Source of the DNA: Geothrix sp.
GTDB lineage: Bacteria; Acidobacteriota; Holophagae; Holophagales; Holophagaceae
DNA: 64,000 nt
Reading direction: 5' to 3'
NCBI RefSeq assembly: GCF_020622065.1
Contig: NZ_JAHRYQ010000001.1
Coordinates: forward strand, 1,674,001 to 1,738,000
Shown: positions 1 to 8,986 of the stretch, piece after piece
Numbering within the stretch: the stretch's first letter is position 1
Layout of the letters: each line of letters opens with the position of its first letter
The notes under the pieces: generated by a model
What the model saw: only the letters and a program-made list of their open reading frames with translations
The model's database searches: none
What the model was told of the DNA's origin: nothing
Program-made: the position numbers and the translations under genes

Positions 1-315
1 GCCGGCCTCCAGGTTGGTGAGGATGGCGGCCAGGTCGCCCTTCTTCTCCAGCGCCGGAGCCTGGATCACCTTGCAGGAGGCGCCCATTTCGTTGGCCAGG
101 ACATGGGCCAGGGTGGTCTTCCCCAGGCCCGGAGGCCCGAACAGCAGCACATGATCGAGGACATCCCCGCGCTTCTTCGCGGCCTGCAGGGCGATCTCCA
201 ACCTGACTTTAACCTTAGCCTGGCCGATATATTCCTGAAGTCGCTGCGGCCGCAGCGAGTATTCAATGGGGTCCTCCTGGCCGGTGGAGGGATCGAGGTC
301 GGGGTGCCGGTGCAT
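1..315 (-). CDS. ruvB: RuvB Holliday-junction branch migration ATPase (N-terminal part, cut by window edge)
   Basis: Only the first 105 residues are present; the rest lies left of the window. RuvB is the hexameric AAA+ motor that drives RuvA-bound Holliday junctions during recombinational repair. The visible part has the family's short N-terminal lead ([11 protein letters not shown], residues 22-32) and a clear Walker A motif, GPPGLGKT (about residues 60-67), followed by [10 protein letters not shown], which is typical of RuvB. The ATG at 313-315 has a purine-rich stretch upstream (GAGGG). It is transcribed away from the FHA-kinase gene, so the 116-bp gap at 316-431 should hold promoters for both. 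Confidence 0.93.
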   Translation of the reverse strand, partial: MHRHPDLDPSTGQEDPIEYSLRPQRLQEYIGQAKVKVRLEIALQAAKKRGDVLDHVLLFGPPGLGKTTLAHVLANEMGASCKVIQAPALEKKGDLAAILTNLEAG

Positions 316-431
316 GACCTCTATTCCCTCACGGGACTTCCACTTGTGTCCAGCCGATGGCCGGATAATCTTGGGTTCGCAGCCGAATTTCCCAATCGCC
401 CCTCCCCCCTGACCCCCGCCCGGGAGATGCC

Positions 432-1958
432 GTGGCCCAGCGCTACCAGCTCCTGATTCGAGACCGCCATGGGTTCGAGCGCACCGTGCCGCTCACCCGT
501 TCCGTCACCCTCGGACGCCAGAGCCTCTGCGATGTGGTGCTGTCCGACAACATGATCAGCCGGAACCACCTGCGCCTGGAGTTGAAGGACGACGCCTGGT
601 GGGCCGAAGACCTCCAGACCACCCACGGCAGCTTCTACAAGGACCAGCAGCTGGGGCGCGTGACCTGGGAGCCGGGAACGCCCCTGCGCCTGGCGGACGG
701 GGCCTACACCCTGACCCTGATGCGGACGGACCAGACCAGCTCCGAGCTCCACCTCCAGGCCATTCTCGAAACGGCCCAGCTCCTGGCCCAGGAGATCGAC
801 CTTGAGGATCTGCTGGAGCAGTCCCTGGATCGCCTGCTCTCCATTTCTGGCACGGATCGCGGCTTCCTCATGCTCCTGGAGAATGGCGAGCTGACCAGCC
901 GCGTGCAGCGCAATCTGGGCCAGGAGCTGGAGGGCCACATCCAGTTGTCCATGTCGAGCGTCCACAAGGTCTTCGAGACCGGCGACCCCGTCTGGATCCT
1001 GAATGTCGCCGAGGACCAGTTCCTGCTCAGCCAGCACTCGATCCAGCGGCTGGAGTTGAAGACCATCCTCTGCCTGCCGCTGGTGCTCCAGGGCAAGCGC
1101 ATCGGCGTGGTCTACCTCGACAGCCGCCGCCCCATCACAGAACCGCCGGACCGGGAGACCTTCGAGGCCATCGTCTCGCTCTGCGCCATCGCCATCGAAC
1201 GCACCCGGCTCTCCGAGGAGAACCTTCGGAGCCATGTGCTGGCGACCGTCGGGCAGGTGGCCAGCTCCATCGTCCACGACTTCAAGAATGGCCTGTTCGT
1301 GCTGCGCGGACATGCGGATCTTCTGGATCTCTCCACCGACGACACCAAGGTTCGCCACCATTGCCGGAAGATCCTGGAGTGCGTGGACCGCCTCACCCAC
1401 CTCAGCCAGGATGTGCTGGACTTCGCGAAAATCCGGGAGCCCAACCGGGAGACGGTGGACCTGTTGCCCTTCTTCGAGGGGATCGTCGAACCGATGATGT
1501 CGCGGGCTGCGGAGATGGGAGTTGCTCTTCGCGCAGAAGGCCCGCCCTGCCTGATCAAGCTCGATCCCAGCCGGTTCACCCGGGTCATGGAGAACCTCCT
1601 GGCCAATGCGCTGGATGCCACCACCGACATGACGGGTGAAGTGCTCGTGTCCTGGACCCAGGTCACCGGCGGCGTCCAGATCCGCGTGCGCGACCGGGGC
1701 AAGGGCATCCCCAAGCGCGTGATCAAGCGGATCTTCGAACCCTTCTTCAGCTATGGGAAGAAGAAGGGGACGGGGCTCGGCATGGCCACCGTGAAGAAAA
1801 TTGTCGAGGAACATGGCGGTACCCTGGAGTTCGTCAGCGAGGAAGGCATGGGTACCGAGGTCATCGTTCTGCTTCCCGACCACCCCATCACCGGTGCGAT
1901 CAAGGTCTCCGAACAGTCCACGGGTGAGCACCGCAACCTGGGCGCGGGGCCCGCATGA
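432..1958 (+). CDS. FHA-GAF sensor histidine kinase (orphan)
   Basis: Predicted soluble histidine kinase of 508 residues. An FHA phosphothreonine-binding domain fills about residues 1-95 (GR at 28-29, SRNH at 43-46), a GAF domain about 105-265, then a dimerisation/H-box with VHDFKN (phospho-acceptor His about 282) and a HATPase domain with N-box (Asn about 392), G1 box DRGKG (Asp about 421) and a GTGLG loop. No membrane segment is seen. The start is GTG, chosen because CGGGAG lies just upstream and the FHA fold begins at once. No response regulator is adjacent. Its stop overlaps the ispF start (ATGA), so the two genes are probably co-translated. An FHA input suggests a link to Ser/Thr phosphorylation; two PP2C phosphatases lie elsewhere in this window. 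Confidence 0.9.
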   Translation: MAQRYQLLIRDRHGFERTVPLTRSVTLGRQSLCDVVLSDNMISRNHLRLELKDDAWWAEDLQTTHGSFYKDQQLGRVTWEPGTPLRLADGAYTLTLMRTDQTSSELHLQAILETAQLLAQEIDLEDLLEQSLDRLLSISGTDRGFLMLLENGELTSRVQRNLGQELEGHIQLSMSSVHKVFETGDPVWILNVAEDQFLLSQHSIQRLELKTILCLPLVLQGKRIGVVYLDSRRPITEPPDRETFEAIVSLCAIAIERTRLSEENLRSHVLATVGQVASSIVHDFKNGLFVLRGHADLLDLSTDDTKVRHHCRKILECVDRLTHLSQDVLDFAKIREPNRETVDLLPFFEGIVEPMMSRAAEMGVALRAEGPPCLIKLDPSRFTRVMENLLANALDATTDMTGEVLVSWTQVTGGVQIRVRDRGKGIPKRVIKRIFEPFFSYGKKKGTGLGMATVKKIVEEHGGTLEFVSEEGMGTEVIVLLPDHPITGAIKVSEQSTGEHRNLGAGPA

Positions 1959-2446
1959 CCGGCTTCCGGATCGGCCAGGGCTTCGATGTCCACCGCTTCG
2001 CCGCCCCGGAAGAAGGGCGCCCCTTGATGCTCATGGGCTGCGAAGTCCCCCATGATCGCGGCCTCGCCGGGCACAGTGATGCGGATGTGATGATCCACGC
2101 CTTGATGGACGCCCTGCTCGGAGCGGCGGGCCTCGGCGACATCGGCCAGCACTTCCCCGATACCGATCCCACCTACCGGGGGGCGGATTCCGCCCTGCTG
2201 CTCCGACGCGTGATGGAGGATCTCTCCGAGCGCGGCTGGCGCGTCATGAACGCCGATGTGTGCCTCATCGGTGAACGCCCCAAGATCGGTCCCCACCGAG
2301 ATCGCATGCGCGAGCGCATTGCGCCGCTGCTCGGCCTCGCCGTCGAAGCCCTGAATGTGAAGGCCACCACGACGGAGAAGCTGGGCTTCACCGGCCGGGG
2401 CGAGGGCCTGGCCGCCCAGGCCGTGGTGCTGATCAAGCGGATCTGA
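1955..2446 (+). CDS. ispF: 2-C-methyl-D-erythritol 2,4-cyclodiphosphate synthase
   Basis: IspF closes CDP-ME 2-phosphate to MEcPP and releases CMP in the MEP isoprenoid pathway. The 163-residue length is standard. Metal ligands are visible as DVH (Asp11, His13) and His48 in [10 protein letters not shown]; the C-terminal signature [16 protein letters not shown] is intact. The ATG overlaps the stop of the histidine kinase gene by four bases. The pathway partner ispD lies far away in this window at 38699. The gene converges on cca with an 11-bp gap and no obvious terminator. Confidence 0.97.
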   Translation: MTGFRIGQGFDVHRFAAPEEGRPLMLMGCEVPHDRGLAGHSDADVMIHALMDALLGAAGLGDIGQHFPDTDPTYRGADSALLLRRVMEDLSERGWRVMNADVCLIGERPKIGPHRDRMRERIAPLLGLAVEALNVKATTTEKLGFTGRGEGLAAQAVVLIKRI

Positions 2447-2457
2447 TTCCAGCGGCT

Positions 2458-3813
2458 TTAGAGGCCACCGGCGGAGAGCTTCTGTTTCGCCAGCTCCGCC
2501 AAAGCCTCGGGCGAGTTGAGGGCGGGCTCTTCAAGGACGGCCTCGAGCAGCTGCCGTTGAAGCTCTCCCAGCCAGGGGCCGCCCCCCCGACCCGCCAGGC
2601 GCATGAGGGCCGCGCCGTCCAGGGCAAGCGCCTTCACGGACAGGGGCGGCGCGGCCGCGGCCAGAGCGTCCAGGCGGCTCAAGATGGCCGCGTGGTCCCG
2701 TTCCCGGGCTGCCAGGTCCATCCCCTTGGCGCGTTGATCGGCCAGACGAAAGGCCGCCCAGCGCGCCAGGTCGAGGCCATCGTCCGACAGGCGCCGCAGG
2801 AAGCGCCGGCAGGCCGCATCGCTCCATTCCGCCAGGGGATGGGCGCCGTGATGCCGCACCAGGGCGAGCACATCCTTCTGCAGCGCCTGGGCGGCCTTCA
2901 GGCGCCCCAGGATCCGCGCCGCGACCTCCAGCGACTGGCGCTCGTGATCATGGAAGTGGACCTCGCCGTCCGGCCCGAGGGCGCGTGTGGCCGGCTTGCC
3001 GACATCGTGCAGCAGGGCCGCCCAACGCAGCCCGGAGCCCGCCGGCACCAGACGGGCCGTCTCCAGGGTGTGGGTCCACACATCGAAGCGGTGATGACGG
3101 TTCTGGCCGCACCCGAGCATGGGCCGGAGCTCGGGCAGCCAGAGGTCCAGCAGCCCCGTCCGGGCGAGGAGGTCCAGCCCTCGGTGGGGTTCCGCCCCGC
3201 AGAGCAACTTGGTGAGCTCCGTGCAGACCCGCTCCACGGATACCTTTCGGGCCACGGGGAGCCGTTCCGAAATGGCCTCGAGGGTGGCGATCTCCACTTC
3301 GAAGCCCAGCTGAGCCGCAAAGCGGCAGGCCCGCAGCGTGCGCAGCCCGTCCTCCGCGAACCGCTGCAGAGGCGCGCCCACGGCCCGGATGATCCGGGCC
3401 TCAAGATCCCGCTGGCCGCCGAAGGGATCGACCAGGTCGCCGCCCCCCACGGGGAGGGCCATGGCGTTGATGGTGAAATCGCGCCGGGAGAGATCCTCGT
3501 CCAAGGTGACGCCCAGCCGCACCGAATCGGGATGGCGCCCATCCAGATAATCACCGTCGCTGCGAAAAGTCGTGATCTCGACGGGCCGGTCCTCCAGCAG
3601 CACCGTCACCGTGCCGTGCTGAAGGCCGGTGGGGATGGCCCGGAGCCCCGCGGCCTGGGCCCGCGTCATCACGACCCGGGGCAGCAGCTTCGTCGCCAGA
3701 TCCCAGTCGGCATGAGCTCGCCCCAGCAGCTCATCCCGGACGGCACCCCCCACGACCACCAGCTCCGCCTCAGGCCCCAGGGCCGCCTTCAGGCGCAGCA
3801 GGGGCTCCCACAT
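2458..3813 (-). CDS. cca: CCA tRNA nucleotidyltransferase / poly(A) polymerase family, with HD domain
   Basis: Class II tRNA nucleotidyltransferase-type protein of 451 residues that would add or repair the 3' CCA of tRNA. The N-terminal palm has VVGGAVRDELLG and the catalytic DWD, followed by the RRDFTINAMA and ED-GLRTLRACRFA motifs. An HD domain follows (HHRFDVWTHTL, LLHDVGKP), as in bacterial CCA enzymes with phosphatase or phosphodiesterase activity. The ATG at 3811-3813 overlaps the upstream GNAT stop by one base (TGATG), so a much longer in-frame upstream extension is not used. Poly(A) polymerase is the main alternative. Confidence 0.9.
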   Translation of the reverse strand: MWEPLLRLKAALGPEAELVVVGGAVRDELLGRAHADWDLATKLLPRVVMTRAQAAGLRAIPTGLQHGTVTVLLEDRPVEITTFRSDGDYLDGRHPDSVRLGVTLDEDLSRRDFTINAMALPVGGGDLVDPFGGQRDLEARIIRAVGAPLQRFAEDGLRTLRACRFAAQLGFEVEIATLEAISERLPVARKVSVERVCTELTKLLCGAEPHRGLDLLARTGLLDLWLPELRPMLGCGQNRHHRFDVWTHTLETARLVPAGSGLRWAALLHDVGKPATRALGPDGEVHFHDHERQSLEVAARILGRLKAAQALQKDVLALVRHHGAHPLAEWSDAACRRFLRRLSDDGLDLARWAAFRLADQRAKGMDLAARERDHAAILSRLDALAAAAPPLSVKALALDGAALMRLAGRGGGPWLGELQRQLLEAVLEEPALNSPEALAELAKQKLSAGGL

Positions 3814-4295
3814 CAGCCGGCGCCTTCGGCCAGCCTGGCCAGGGCCTCGCCCTCCACCCGGCAGGTGAGCCAGGGCCGCATGACTTTGGCCCCATGGGCT
3901 TCGTAGAACTCGATGGCCGGCGTGTTCCAGTCCAGCACCTGCCAGACGAAGCGCGTCCAGCCCTCCTTCACCGCCAGGGCTGCGAGGTGCTGCAGCAGGG
4001 CCTTGCCGATGCCCTTGCCCCGGAAGGCCGGACGCACGAACAGATCCTCGAGGTAGATGCCAGGCTTCCCCTCCCAGGTGCTGAAGTTCAGGAACCAGAG
4101 GGCGAATCCGGCGGGCTCGCCTGCCCACTCGGCCATGGTCACCTTCACCAGGGGATGCTCCGAGAAGGCCCAGCGGTGGAGGTCGGCCTCCGTGGCCACC
4201 GCCGCCTCCGGTTCCCGCTCGTACTCCGCCAGTTCGCGGATGTACTGGAGGATCAGCGGGGCGTCAGCGGGAACGGCGGGACGGAGGGTCAGCAT
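3813..4295 (-). CDS. GNAT family N-acetyltransferase
   Basis: A 160-residue acetyltransferase fold. The acetyl-CoA loop is clear (PAFRGKGIGKALLQHLA, roughly residues 90-106), preceded by the LEDLFVRP strand and followed by the C-terminal W-NTPAIEFYEAHGA motif. This architecture resembles the diamine/spermidine N-acetyltransferase-like group, but the substrate cannot be read from sequence. It is the first gene of a two-gene minus-strand unit with cca and overlaps it by one base. Confidence 0.9.
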   Translation of the reverse strand: MLTLRPAVPADAPLILQYIRELAEYEREPEAAVATEADLHRWAFSEHPLVKVTMAEWAGEPAGFALWFLNFSTWEGKPGIYLEDLFVRPAFRGKGIGKALLQHLAALAVKEGWTRFVWQVLDWNTPAIEFYEAHGAKVMRPWLTCRVEGEALARLAEGAG

Positions 4296-4312
4296 GCGTT
4301 TATCCTACCCTC

Positions 4313-5251
4313 ATGGACCGCGACACCGCCCTGCGCCTTCATGAGGCCATGCTGCTCACCCGACTCACGGAGGAGCGCCTGGTGAAACTCTTCCGCCAGG
4401 GCCAGACCCTCGGGAGCGTCTACCGCAGCCTGGGACAGGAAGCCACGGCCTGCGCCACGGCCCTGGCCCTGGGTCCGGACGATGTCATCGCCCCGATGAT
4501 CCGCAACTTGGGCTCCATGTTCGTCCGCGGCGTGACGCCGGACGAGATCTTCCTGCAGTACCTGGGCCGCGCCACCAGCCCTTCGGGGGGCCGCGAGCAC
4601 AACAACCATTTCGGCTCGGTGGCCCGGGGGATCATCGCGCCCACCTCCATGCTCGGGGCCCTCATCCCCGTGATGGCCGGCGTCGCGCTGTCCTTCCGGC
4701 AGAAGGGCGAGCGGCGCGTGGCCATGACCTGGATCGGCGATGGAGGCAGCTCCACCGGCGCCTTCTACGAGGGGCTCAATTTCGCCGTGGTGCAGAAGCT
4801 TCCCCTGATCGTGGTGGGTGAAGCCAATGGCTACGCCTTTTCCACGCCTCCCGACCGCCAGATGGCCGGCGGCATGTCGCTGCGCGCCCAGGGCGCCTTC
4901 ACCCTCGCCGTGGACGGCAACGACGCCCCCGCGGTCTACGAAGCCGCCTTCCAGGCCCGGCAGCGCTGCCTGGCGGGCGACGGCCCGGTCTTCCTCGTCT
5001 GCGAGACCTTCCGCATGAAGGGGCACGCCGAGCACGACGATCAGCGCTATGTGGATCCACAGCTCCTGGCGGAGTGGGAAGCCAAGGACCCCCTGCCCCG
5101 CTTCGTGGCCTGGCTGAACCAGCGAGGTTGGGTTCCCGAGCCCGATCTCGCCACCCGGCTGGAAGCTAAGCTCCTGGCTGCCGCCGAAGCAGCCCTGGAG
5201 GCTCCCTGGCCGGATCCCAGTTCTTTGGAATCGGGCCTTTTTTCAGCCTGA
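4313..5251 (+). CDS. Thiamine pyrophosphate-dependent 2-oxoacid dehydrogenase E1, alpha subunit
   Basis: E1-alpha of a pyruvate/acetoin/branched-chain 2-oxoacid dehydrogenase, 312 residues. The TPP-binding motif is complete: GDG at about 142-144 and the closing Asn about 172 in GEANGYAF. The family's GGREHNNHFG loop and GHAEHDDQRY region are also present. No E1-beta or E2 gene is adjacent. An E2 gene starts at 62876 in this window, but a connection is only inference. Substrate is undetermined. The intervening gap to the GNAT gene is short, so the promoter lies in only 17 bp or overlaps the divergent gene. Confidence 0.88.
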   Translation: MDRDTALRLHEAMLLTRLTEERLVKLFRQGQTLGSVYRSLGQEATACATALALGPDDVIAPMIRNLGSMFVRGVTPDEIFLQYLGRATSPSGGREHNNHFGSVARGIIAPTSMLGALIPVMAGVALSFRQKGERRVAMTWIGDGGSSTGAFYEGLNFAVVQKLPLIVVGEANGYAFSTPPDRQMAGGMSLRAQGAFTLAVDGNDAPAVYEAAFQARQRCLAGDGPVFLVCETFRMKGHAEHDDQRYVDPQLLAEWEAKDPLPRFVAWLNQRGWVPEPDLATRLEAKLLAAAEAALEAPWPDPSSLESGLFSA

Positions 5252-5268
5252 AATCACCGTGCCCTGAT

Positions 5269-5296
5269 TCAACCGGGCGCGCGACTTACCCGATAA
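5269..5296 (+). promoter_or_regulatory. Sigma-28 (FliA)-like promoter of the chemoreceptor gene
   Basis: CCCGATAA at 5289-5296 matches seven of eight bases of the FliA -10 consensus GCCGATAA. A TCAA at 5269-5272 stands 16 bp upstream, close to the TAAA-N15 arrangement of sigma-28 promoters. It lies 20 bp before the chemoreceptor ATG. The assignment rests on consensus match and on gene function only. Confidence 0.5.
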
Positions 5297-5315
5297 AGAA
5301 GCATCGAGGTGGGTC

Positions 5316-6914
5316 ATGGGCATCGGGAAAATCACAGACAGCCTGAAAATGCGGGGGAAATTCAACCTTCTCCTCGGCATTCAGATTCTCGCCTTGGCCC
5401 TGGTGGGCGGTCTCGGGTGGTTCACCGTGGACGAGCTCCAGGCCGGCCAGCGGGATGTGGCCGTCCAGCTGGTGAAGACCGCCACCCTCTCCCGGGTCCT
5501 GAACGGCATGAACCTCTTCAGGACGCTCCACACCAGCATGATCGGCGGGGCCGCCGATGCCGACTACATCACGCTCCGCGAAGGAAAGCTGAAGGAATAT
5601 TCGGACACCCTTCAGAAGGACATGGCCACCCTTCAGACCCTCTCCTGGTCCGGTGATGAACGCGCGCTCCTCGATGAGGCGGTTCAGTCCTTCAAGAAAT
5701 ACGACGCGGCCTTCCCGGCCCTGCTGGCCCAGGCCCGCGCGGATCGGAACCCCAAGACCATTTCCAGTCTGCTGGAAGGGAATGTGGACATCATGCGGAC
5801 CTCCCGGGACCGGATCCTCAAGCTCCAGAAAGCTTCGGAAGTGGCCGCGGAAGCCGGCATCAAGGACGACGCCCGCCATTCCGCCCTCGGGAAAGCCTGG
5901 ATTCTGGGCGTCAGCGCCGCCGCCATCCTCCTCGGCGCCTTCATGAGCCGCACCATCGGATCCCAGGTGGGCCAGAAGGCCCAGACCATCGAGACGGTCA
6001 TGGACGGCCTTGCCAAGGGGGACCTCACCCAGCTTCCCCAGGTCGCGGGCAAGGATGAACTCGCCCAGGTGGCCACGGGACTCCGCCATGTCATCGAGGG
6101 CCTCCGCCACGACATCCAGGCCATCGCCCAGTCCGCCGAGGGGACGGCCTCCAGCGCGACGGAGCTGGCCGCCACCACCGAGCAGGTGAACCGCACCACC
6201 GAGGAGCTCCGGCGCAGCACGGAACAGGAGCGCCTGGCCATGGAGCGGTCCTCTGCCGCCTTGGAGCAAATGAACGCCAACATCCAGCAGGTCAAGCAGA
6301 GCACCCAGCGCGCCGAGGAGCTGGCCTCCCGGTCCCAGGAGGCGGGCCGCCTCGGCCTGACCTCGGTCCAGGAGACCGGCAAGGCCATGGAGGCCATCGA
6401 GGAGAGTTCCTCGAAGGTCAGCCGGATCACCACTGTCATCACCGACATCGCCCGCCAGACGAACCTGCTCTCCCTGAACGCAGCCATCGAAGCGGCCAAG
6501 GCCGGAACCATGGGCAAGGGCTTCGCCGTGGTGGCCGAGGAAGTGCGGAAGCTGGCCGAGCGCAGCGGCGCCGCCGCCAAGGAGATCACGGCCCTCATCC
6601 AAGAGAGCAGCGAGCGCGTCGGCCACGGCACTGCCTCCGTGAAGGAGGCTGCCCGGAGCCTGGAACGCATCGAAGGGAATGTGCGGGACAACGCAGGCCA
6701 GCTGAAGGAGATCGCCAGCGCCATGGATGAGCAGGGCCGGGCCAGCGAGGAGGTGGTGCAGGCCATGGGATCTGCCACCCAGATGGTGGAGCGCAATGCC
6801 TCCGCTGCCACCGAGCTGTCGGCCACGGTCCAGGAGACGGCCCGGACCACCGAGGAGCTGGCCAACCTCGCCCAGCAGCTGCAGACCCTCACCCACCGCT
6901 TCCGGCTTTCATGA
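5316..6914 (+). CDS. Methyl-accepting chemotaxis protein
   Basis: Transmembrane chemoreceptor of 532 residues. TM1 is about residues 18-36, a helical periplasmic sensor of about 150 residues follows (four-helix-bundle type by appearance), TM2 is about 193-210, then a short HAMP-like linker and a long coiled-coil signalling domain. The highly conserved CheA/CheW-binding hairpin is intact ([26 protein letters not shown]). The C-terminus ends in FRLS with no CheR-binding pentapeptide. GAGGTGGGT precedes the ATG. No other che genes are nearby. Confidence 0.95.
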   Translation: MGIGKITDSLKMRGKFNLLLGIQILALALVGGLGWFTVDELQAGQRDVAVQLVKTATLSRVLNGMNLFRTLHTSMIGGAADADYITLREGKLKEYSDTLQKDMATLQTLSWSGDERALLDEAVQSFKKYDAAFPALLAQARADRNPKTISSLLEGNVDIMRTSRDRILKLQKASEVAAEAGIKDDARHSALGKAWILGVSAAAILLGAFMSRTIGSQVGQKAQTIETVMDGLAKGDLTQLPQVAGKDELAQVATGLRHVIEGLRHDIQAIAQSAEGTASSATELAATTEQVNRTTEELRRSTEQERLAMERSSAALEQMNANIQQVKQSTQRAEELASRSQEAGRLGLTSVQETGKAMEAIEESSSKVSRITTVITDIARQTNLLSLNAAIEAAKAGTMGKGFAVVAEEVRKLAERSGAAAKEITALIQESSERVGHGTASVKEAARSLERIEGNVRDNAGQLKEIASAMDEQGRASEEVVQAMGSATQMVERNASAATELSATVQETARTTEELANLAQQLQTLTHRFRLS

Positions 6915-6975
6915 CGACCGGTCCATCGACAATGCGGCTCTGGTCACATGGTCAGACCGGTAGACTGGTCCGACT

Positions 6976-8157
6976 ATGGGGGATACCGTGTTCGTTCTCG
7001 TTCTGAATGCCGGCTCGTCGAGTCTGAAATTCAACCTGTTCGACATGGGGAAGGAAGTCTCCATCGCCGAGGGCATGGCCGAGCGCATCGGCCTCAATGA
7101 CGCCATCCTCGCCTGCACCATCGACGGGGAGAAGCGGAAGGAGACCCTGGCTCTGCCGACCCACCGGGAGGCCCTGGAGGCCATCCTGGAGCGCCTCCAC
7201 ACCGGCGTCCTGCACGACACGCCCGTCCACGCCGTGGGCCATCGGGTGGTGCATGGCGGTCCCAAATACGGCGATTCCGTGCTGGTGACCGACGAGGTGC
7301 TGCGCGACATCGAGGCCTTCGCGATGTACGCCCCGCTCCACAACCCCGCGAACGCCCTGGGCATCCGGGTGGCCAAGGAGACCTTCCCCGATGTGCCCCA
7401 TGTGGCGGTCTTCGACACGGCCTTCCACCACAACATCCCGGACCATGCCCGCACTTACGGCATCCCCTACGAACTGAGCCAGAAGTACGGCATCCGCCGC
7501 TATGGTTTCCATGGCACCAGCCACGCCTTCGTGGCGGCCCGCACCGCCATCCTGCTCTGCCGCCCCCTCCGGGCCCTGAAGATCATCACCTGCCACATCG
7601 GCAACGGCACCAGCATTTGCGCCGTGGACCACGGCAAGAGCGTGGACACCAGCATGGGCATGACGCCGCTCCAGGGGGTCATCATGGGCACCCGCTGCGG
7701 CACCATCGATCCCAGCGTGGTGGAAATGCTCATGGAATACGAGCACTTGGACTACTCCGCCATCACCGACCTGCTGAACAAGAAATCGGGGCTCCTGGGC
7801 ATCTCCGGCGTGTCCTCCGACTTCCGCGAGATCGAATTGGCCGCCGAGAGTGGCAATGACCGCGCCCGCCTGGCCCGCGACCTCCTGACCTACAATGTGC
7901 GCCAGTTCATCGGATCCTACGCCACCGTCCTGGATGGCGTGGATGCCATCACCTTCACGGCCGGCATCGGCACCCACAGCACCTATGTCCGCGCCAAGGT
8001 CTGCAGCAAGCTCGGCTTCCTGGGCGTGAAGCTCGATCCCGAGGCCAACGAGCACGGCACCGGTGAACGGATCATCAGCACCCCGGATTCCCGCGTGGTC
8101 GTCACGGTGGTTCCCACCAACGAAGAGCTGATGATCGCGCGTGAGACCGTGCGATAG
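6976..8157 (+). CDS. ackA: Acetate kinase
   Basis: Converts acetyl phosphate and ADP to acetate and ATP, 393 residues. ASKHA-fold signatures are clear: NAGSSSLKF, GHRVVHGG, RYGFHGTSHAFV, GNGTS and the C-terminal PTNEEL (catalytic Glu). The usual GIGENS motif reads GIGTHS here. The ATG at 6976 lacks a good Shine-Dalgarno site, while a GTG at 6988 follows GGGGGA by 4 bp, so the true start may be four codons later. No pta lies next to it. A hairpin terminator follows at 8180. Confidence 0.95.
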   Translation: MGDTVFVLVLNAGSSSLKFNLFDMGKEVSIAEGMAERIGLNDAILACTIDGEKRKETLALPTHREALEAILERLHTGVLHDTPVHAVGHRVVHGGPKYGDSVLVTDEVLRDIEAFAMYAPLHNPANALGIRVAKETFPDVPHVAVFDTAFHHNIPDHARTYGIPYELSQKYGIRRYGFHGTSHAFVAARTAILLCRPLRALKIITCHIGNGTSICAVDHGKSVDTSMGMTPLQGVIMGTRCGTIDPSVVEMLMEYEHLDYSAITDLLNKKSGLLGISGVSSDFREIELAAESGNDRARLARDLLTYNVRQFIGSYATVLDGVDAITFTAGIGTHSTYVRAKVCSKLGFLGVKLDPEANEHGTGERIISTPDSRVVVTVVPTNEELMIARETVR

Positions 8158-8179
8158 CCCGTTTCTCGGCTCACGAAAA

Positions 8180-8201
8180 CGGCCCCCATCCGCGGGGGCC
8201 G
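8180..8201. terminator. Hairpin terminator between ackA and the repeat-protein gene
   Basis: Perfect 8-bp stem CGGCCCCC / GGGGGCCG with a six-base loop. AAAA precedes and CTTTC follows it. It lies between two convergent stop codons and probably serves both strands. Confidence 0.75.
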
Positions 8202-8222
8202 CTTTCATGAAGGACTGAAACG

Positions 8223-8675
8223 CTACTTGCCCTTGGCCTCCAGGGCCTCGCCCTTGCGCTGCACCCGCTCCCCCCGGCGCTCCTTGCGCTCGCCCTGCCG
8301 CTCATTCCGCTCGCCACGGACCTGCTGCCGCGCGCCCTTGGCTTCCTGGGCGGCACCCACGGCTTCACGGCGTTCGCCCTTGCGCTCGAGGGCCTCGCCG
8401 GCCTTCACCTTGCCCTGGGCTTCGAGGGCCTCGCCCTTCTTCTCCATGCGGGCACCCTGCCGTTCCTTGCGCTCGCCCCGACGCTCGTTCCGTTCACCGC
8501 GCCGCTCCTGACGCTCACCCTTGCGTTCCTGGACCTCGCCCCGGCGCTCGATGCGCTCGCCTTTCCGCTCCACCTGCTGGCCCGTCGGCGGGAGGGCGGG
8601 AGCCTGGGCCATGAGGGAGGCGCCGATGAGGCCGGCCGCCACGATGAGAGCCACGCGCTTCGAGGTGTTGGACAT
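8223..8675 (-). CDS. Secreted charged heptad-repeat protein
   Basis: A 150-residue protein of unknown function. It starts with a signal peptide (SKRVALIVAAGLIGASLMAQA) and continues as an almost pure seven-residue repeat of the type E-R-x-G-E-x-x (ERKGERI, ERRGEVQ, ERKGERQ, ERRGERN and so on), interrupted in the middle by an Ala/Val-rich variant stretch. The ATG at 8675 was chosen over an in-frame start 18 codons upstream because GGAG sits 6 bp before it and the signal peptide begins there. The mature part is highly hydrophilic, with Gly in each repeat, so it may be an extended helix, a hydrophilin-like protectant or a surface-binding protein. I recognise no family. Confidence 0.75.
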   Translation of the reverse strand: MSNTSKRVALIVAAGLIGASLMAQAPALPPTGQQVERKGERIERRGEVQERKGERQERRGERNERRGERKERQGARMEKKGEALEAQGKVKAGEALERKGERREAVGAAQEAKGARQQVRGERNERQGERKERRGERVQRKGEALEAKGK

Positions 8676-8986
8676 GGTGTGCTCCGATGCGGCCTGGCCG
8701 CGATGGGGAATCGTCCCGCGGTCCTTCATGCCGCCCTCATGCCATTTTATAAGTATTGGATTTAATTTAATTTAAATAAGGTTTAATGGCTATTTTGTGG
8801 ATCGTTGCCACATCGTGCGTGGCGAGACGCCACACAGGCTTTTCCCCGGAGGTCCCGACCGCTGACCGGCACCCTCCGACAGCCCGCCGAAGACCGCCTT
8901 GGGCACCCCCTAAACGGCCTCAGACTCTGAGCCGTAGGCATTCCATCATCCCGGCAGGTCCGGCGTCTTTCCCATCTGGGGGTTCC
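8676..8986. other. Divergent intergenic region with AT-rich core and inverted repeat
   Basis: This 311-bp gap separates the repeat-protein gene (minus) from the efflux operon (plus). A strikingly AT-rich tract lies at about 8743-8805 and is the likely promoter region for one or both directions. An imperfect inverted repeat, ACGG-C-CTCAG-ACT-CTGAG-CCGT, at 8914-8935 could be an operator for the efflux operon. An open frame continues into the adaptor gene from 8786 but its translation has no protein-like features. Confidence 0.5.
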
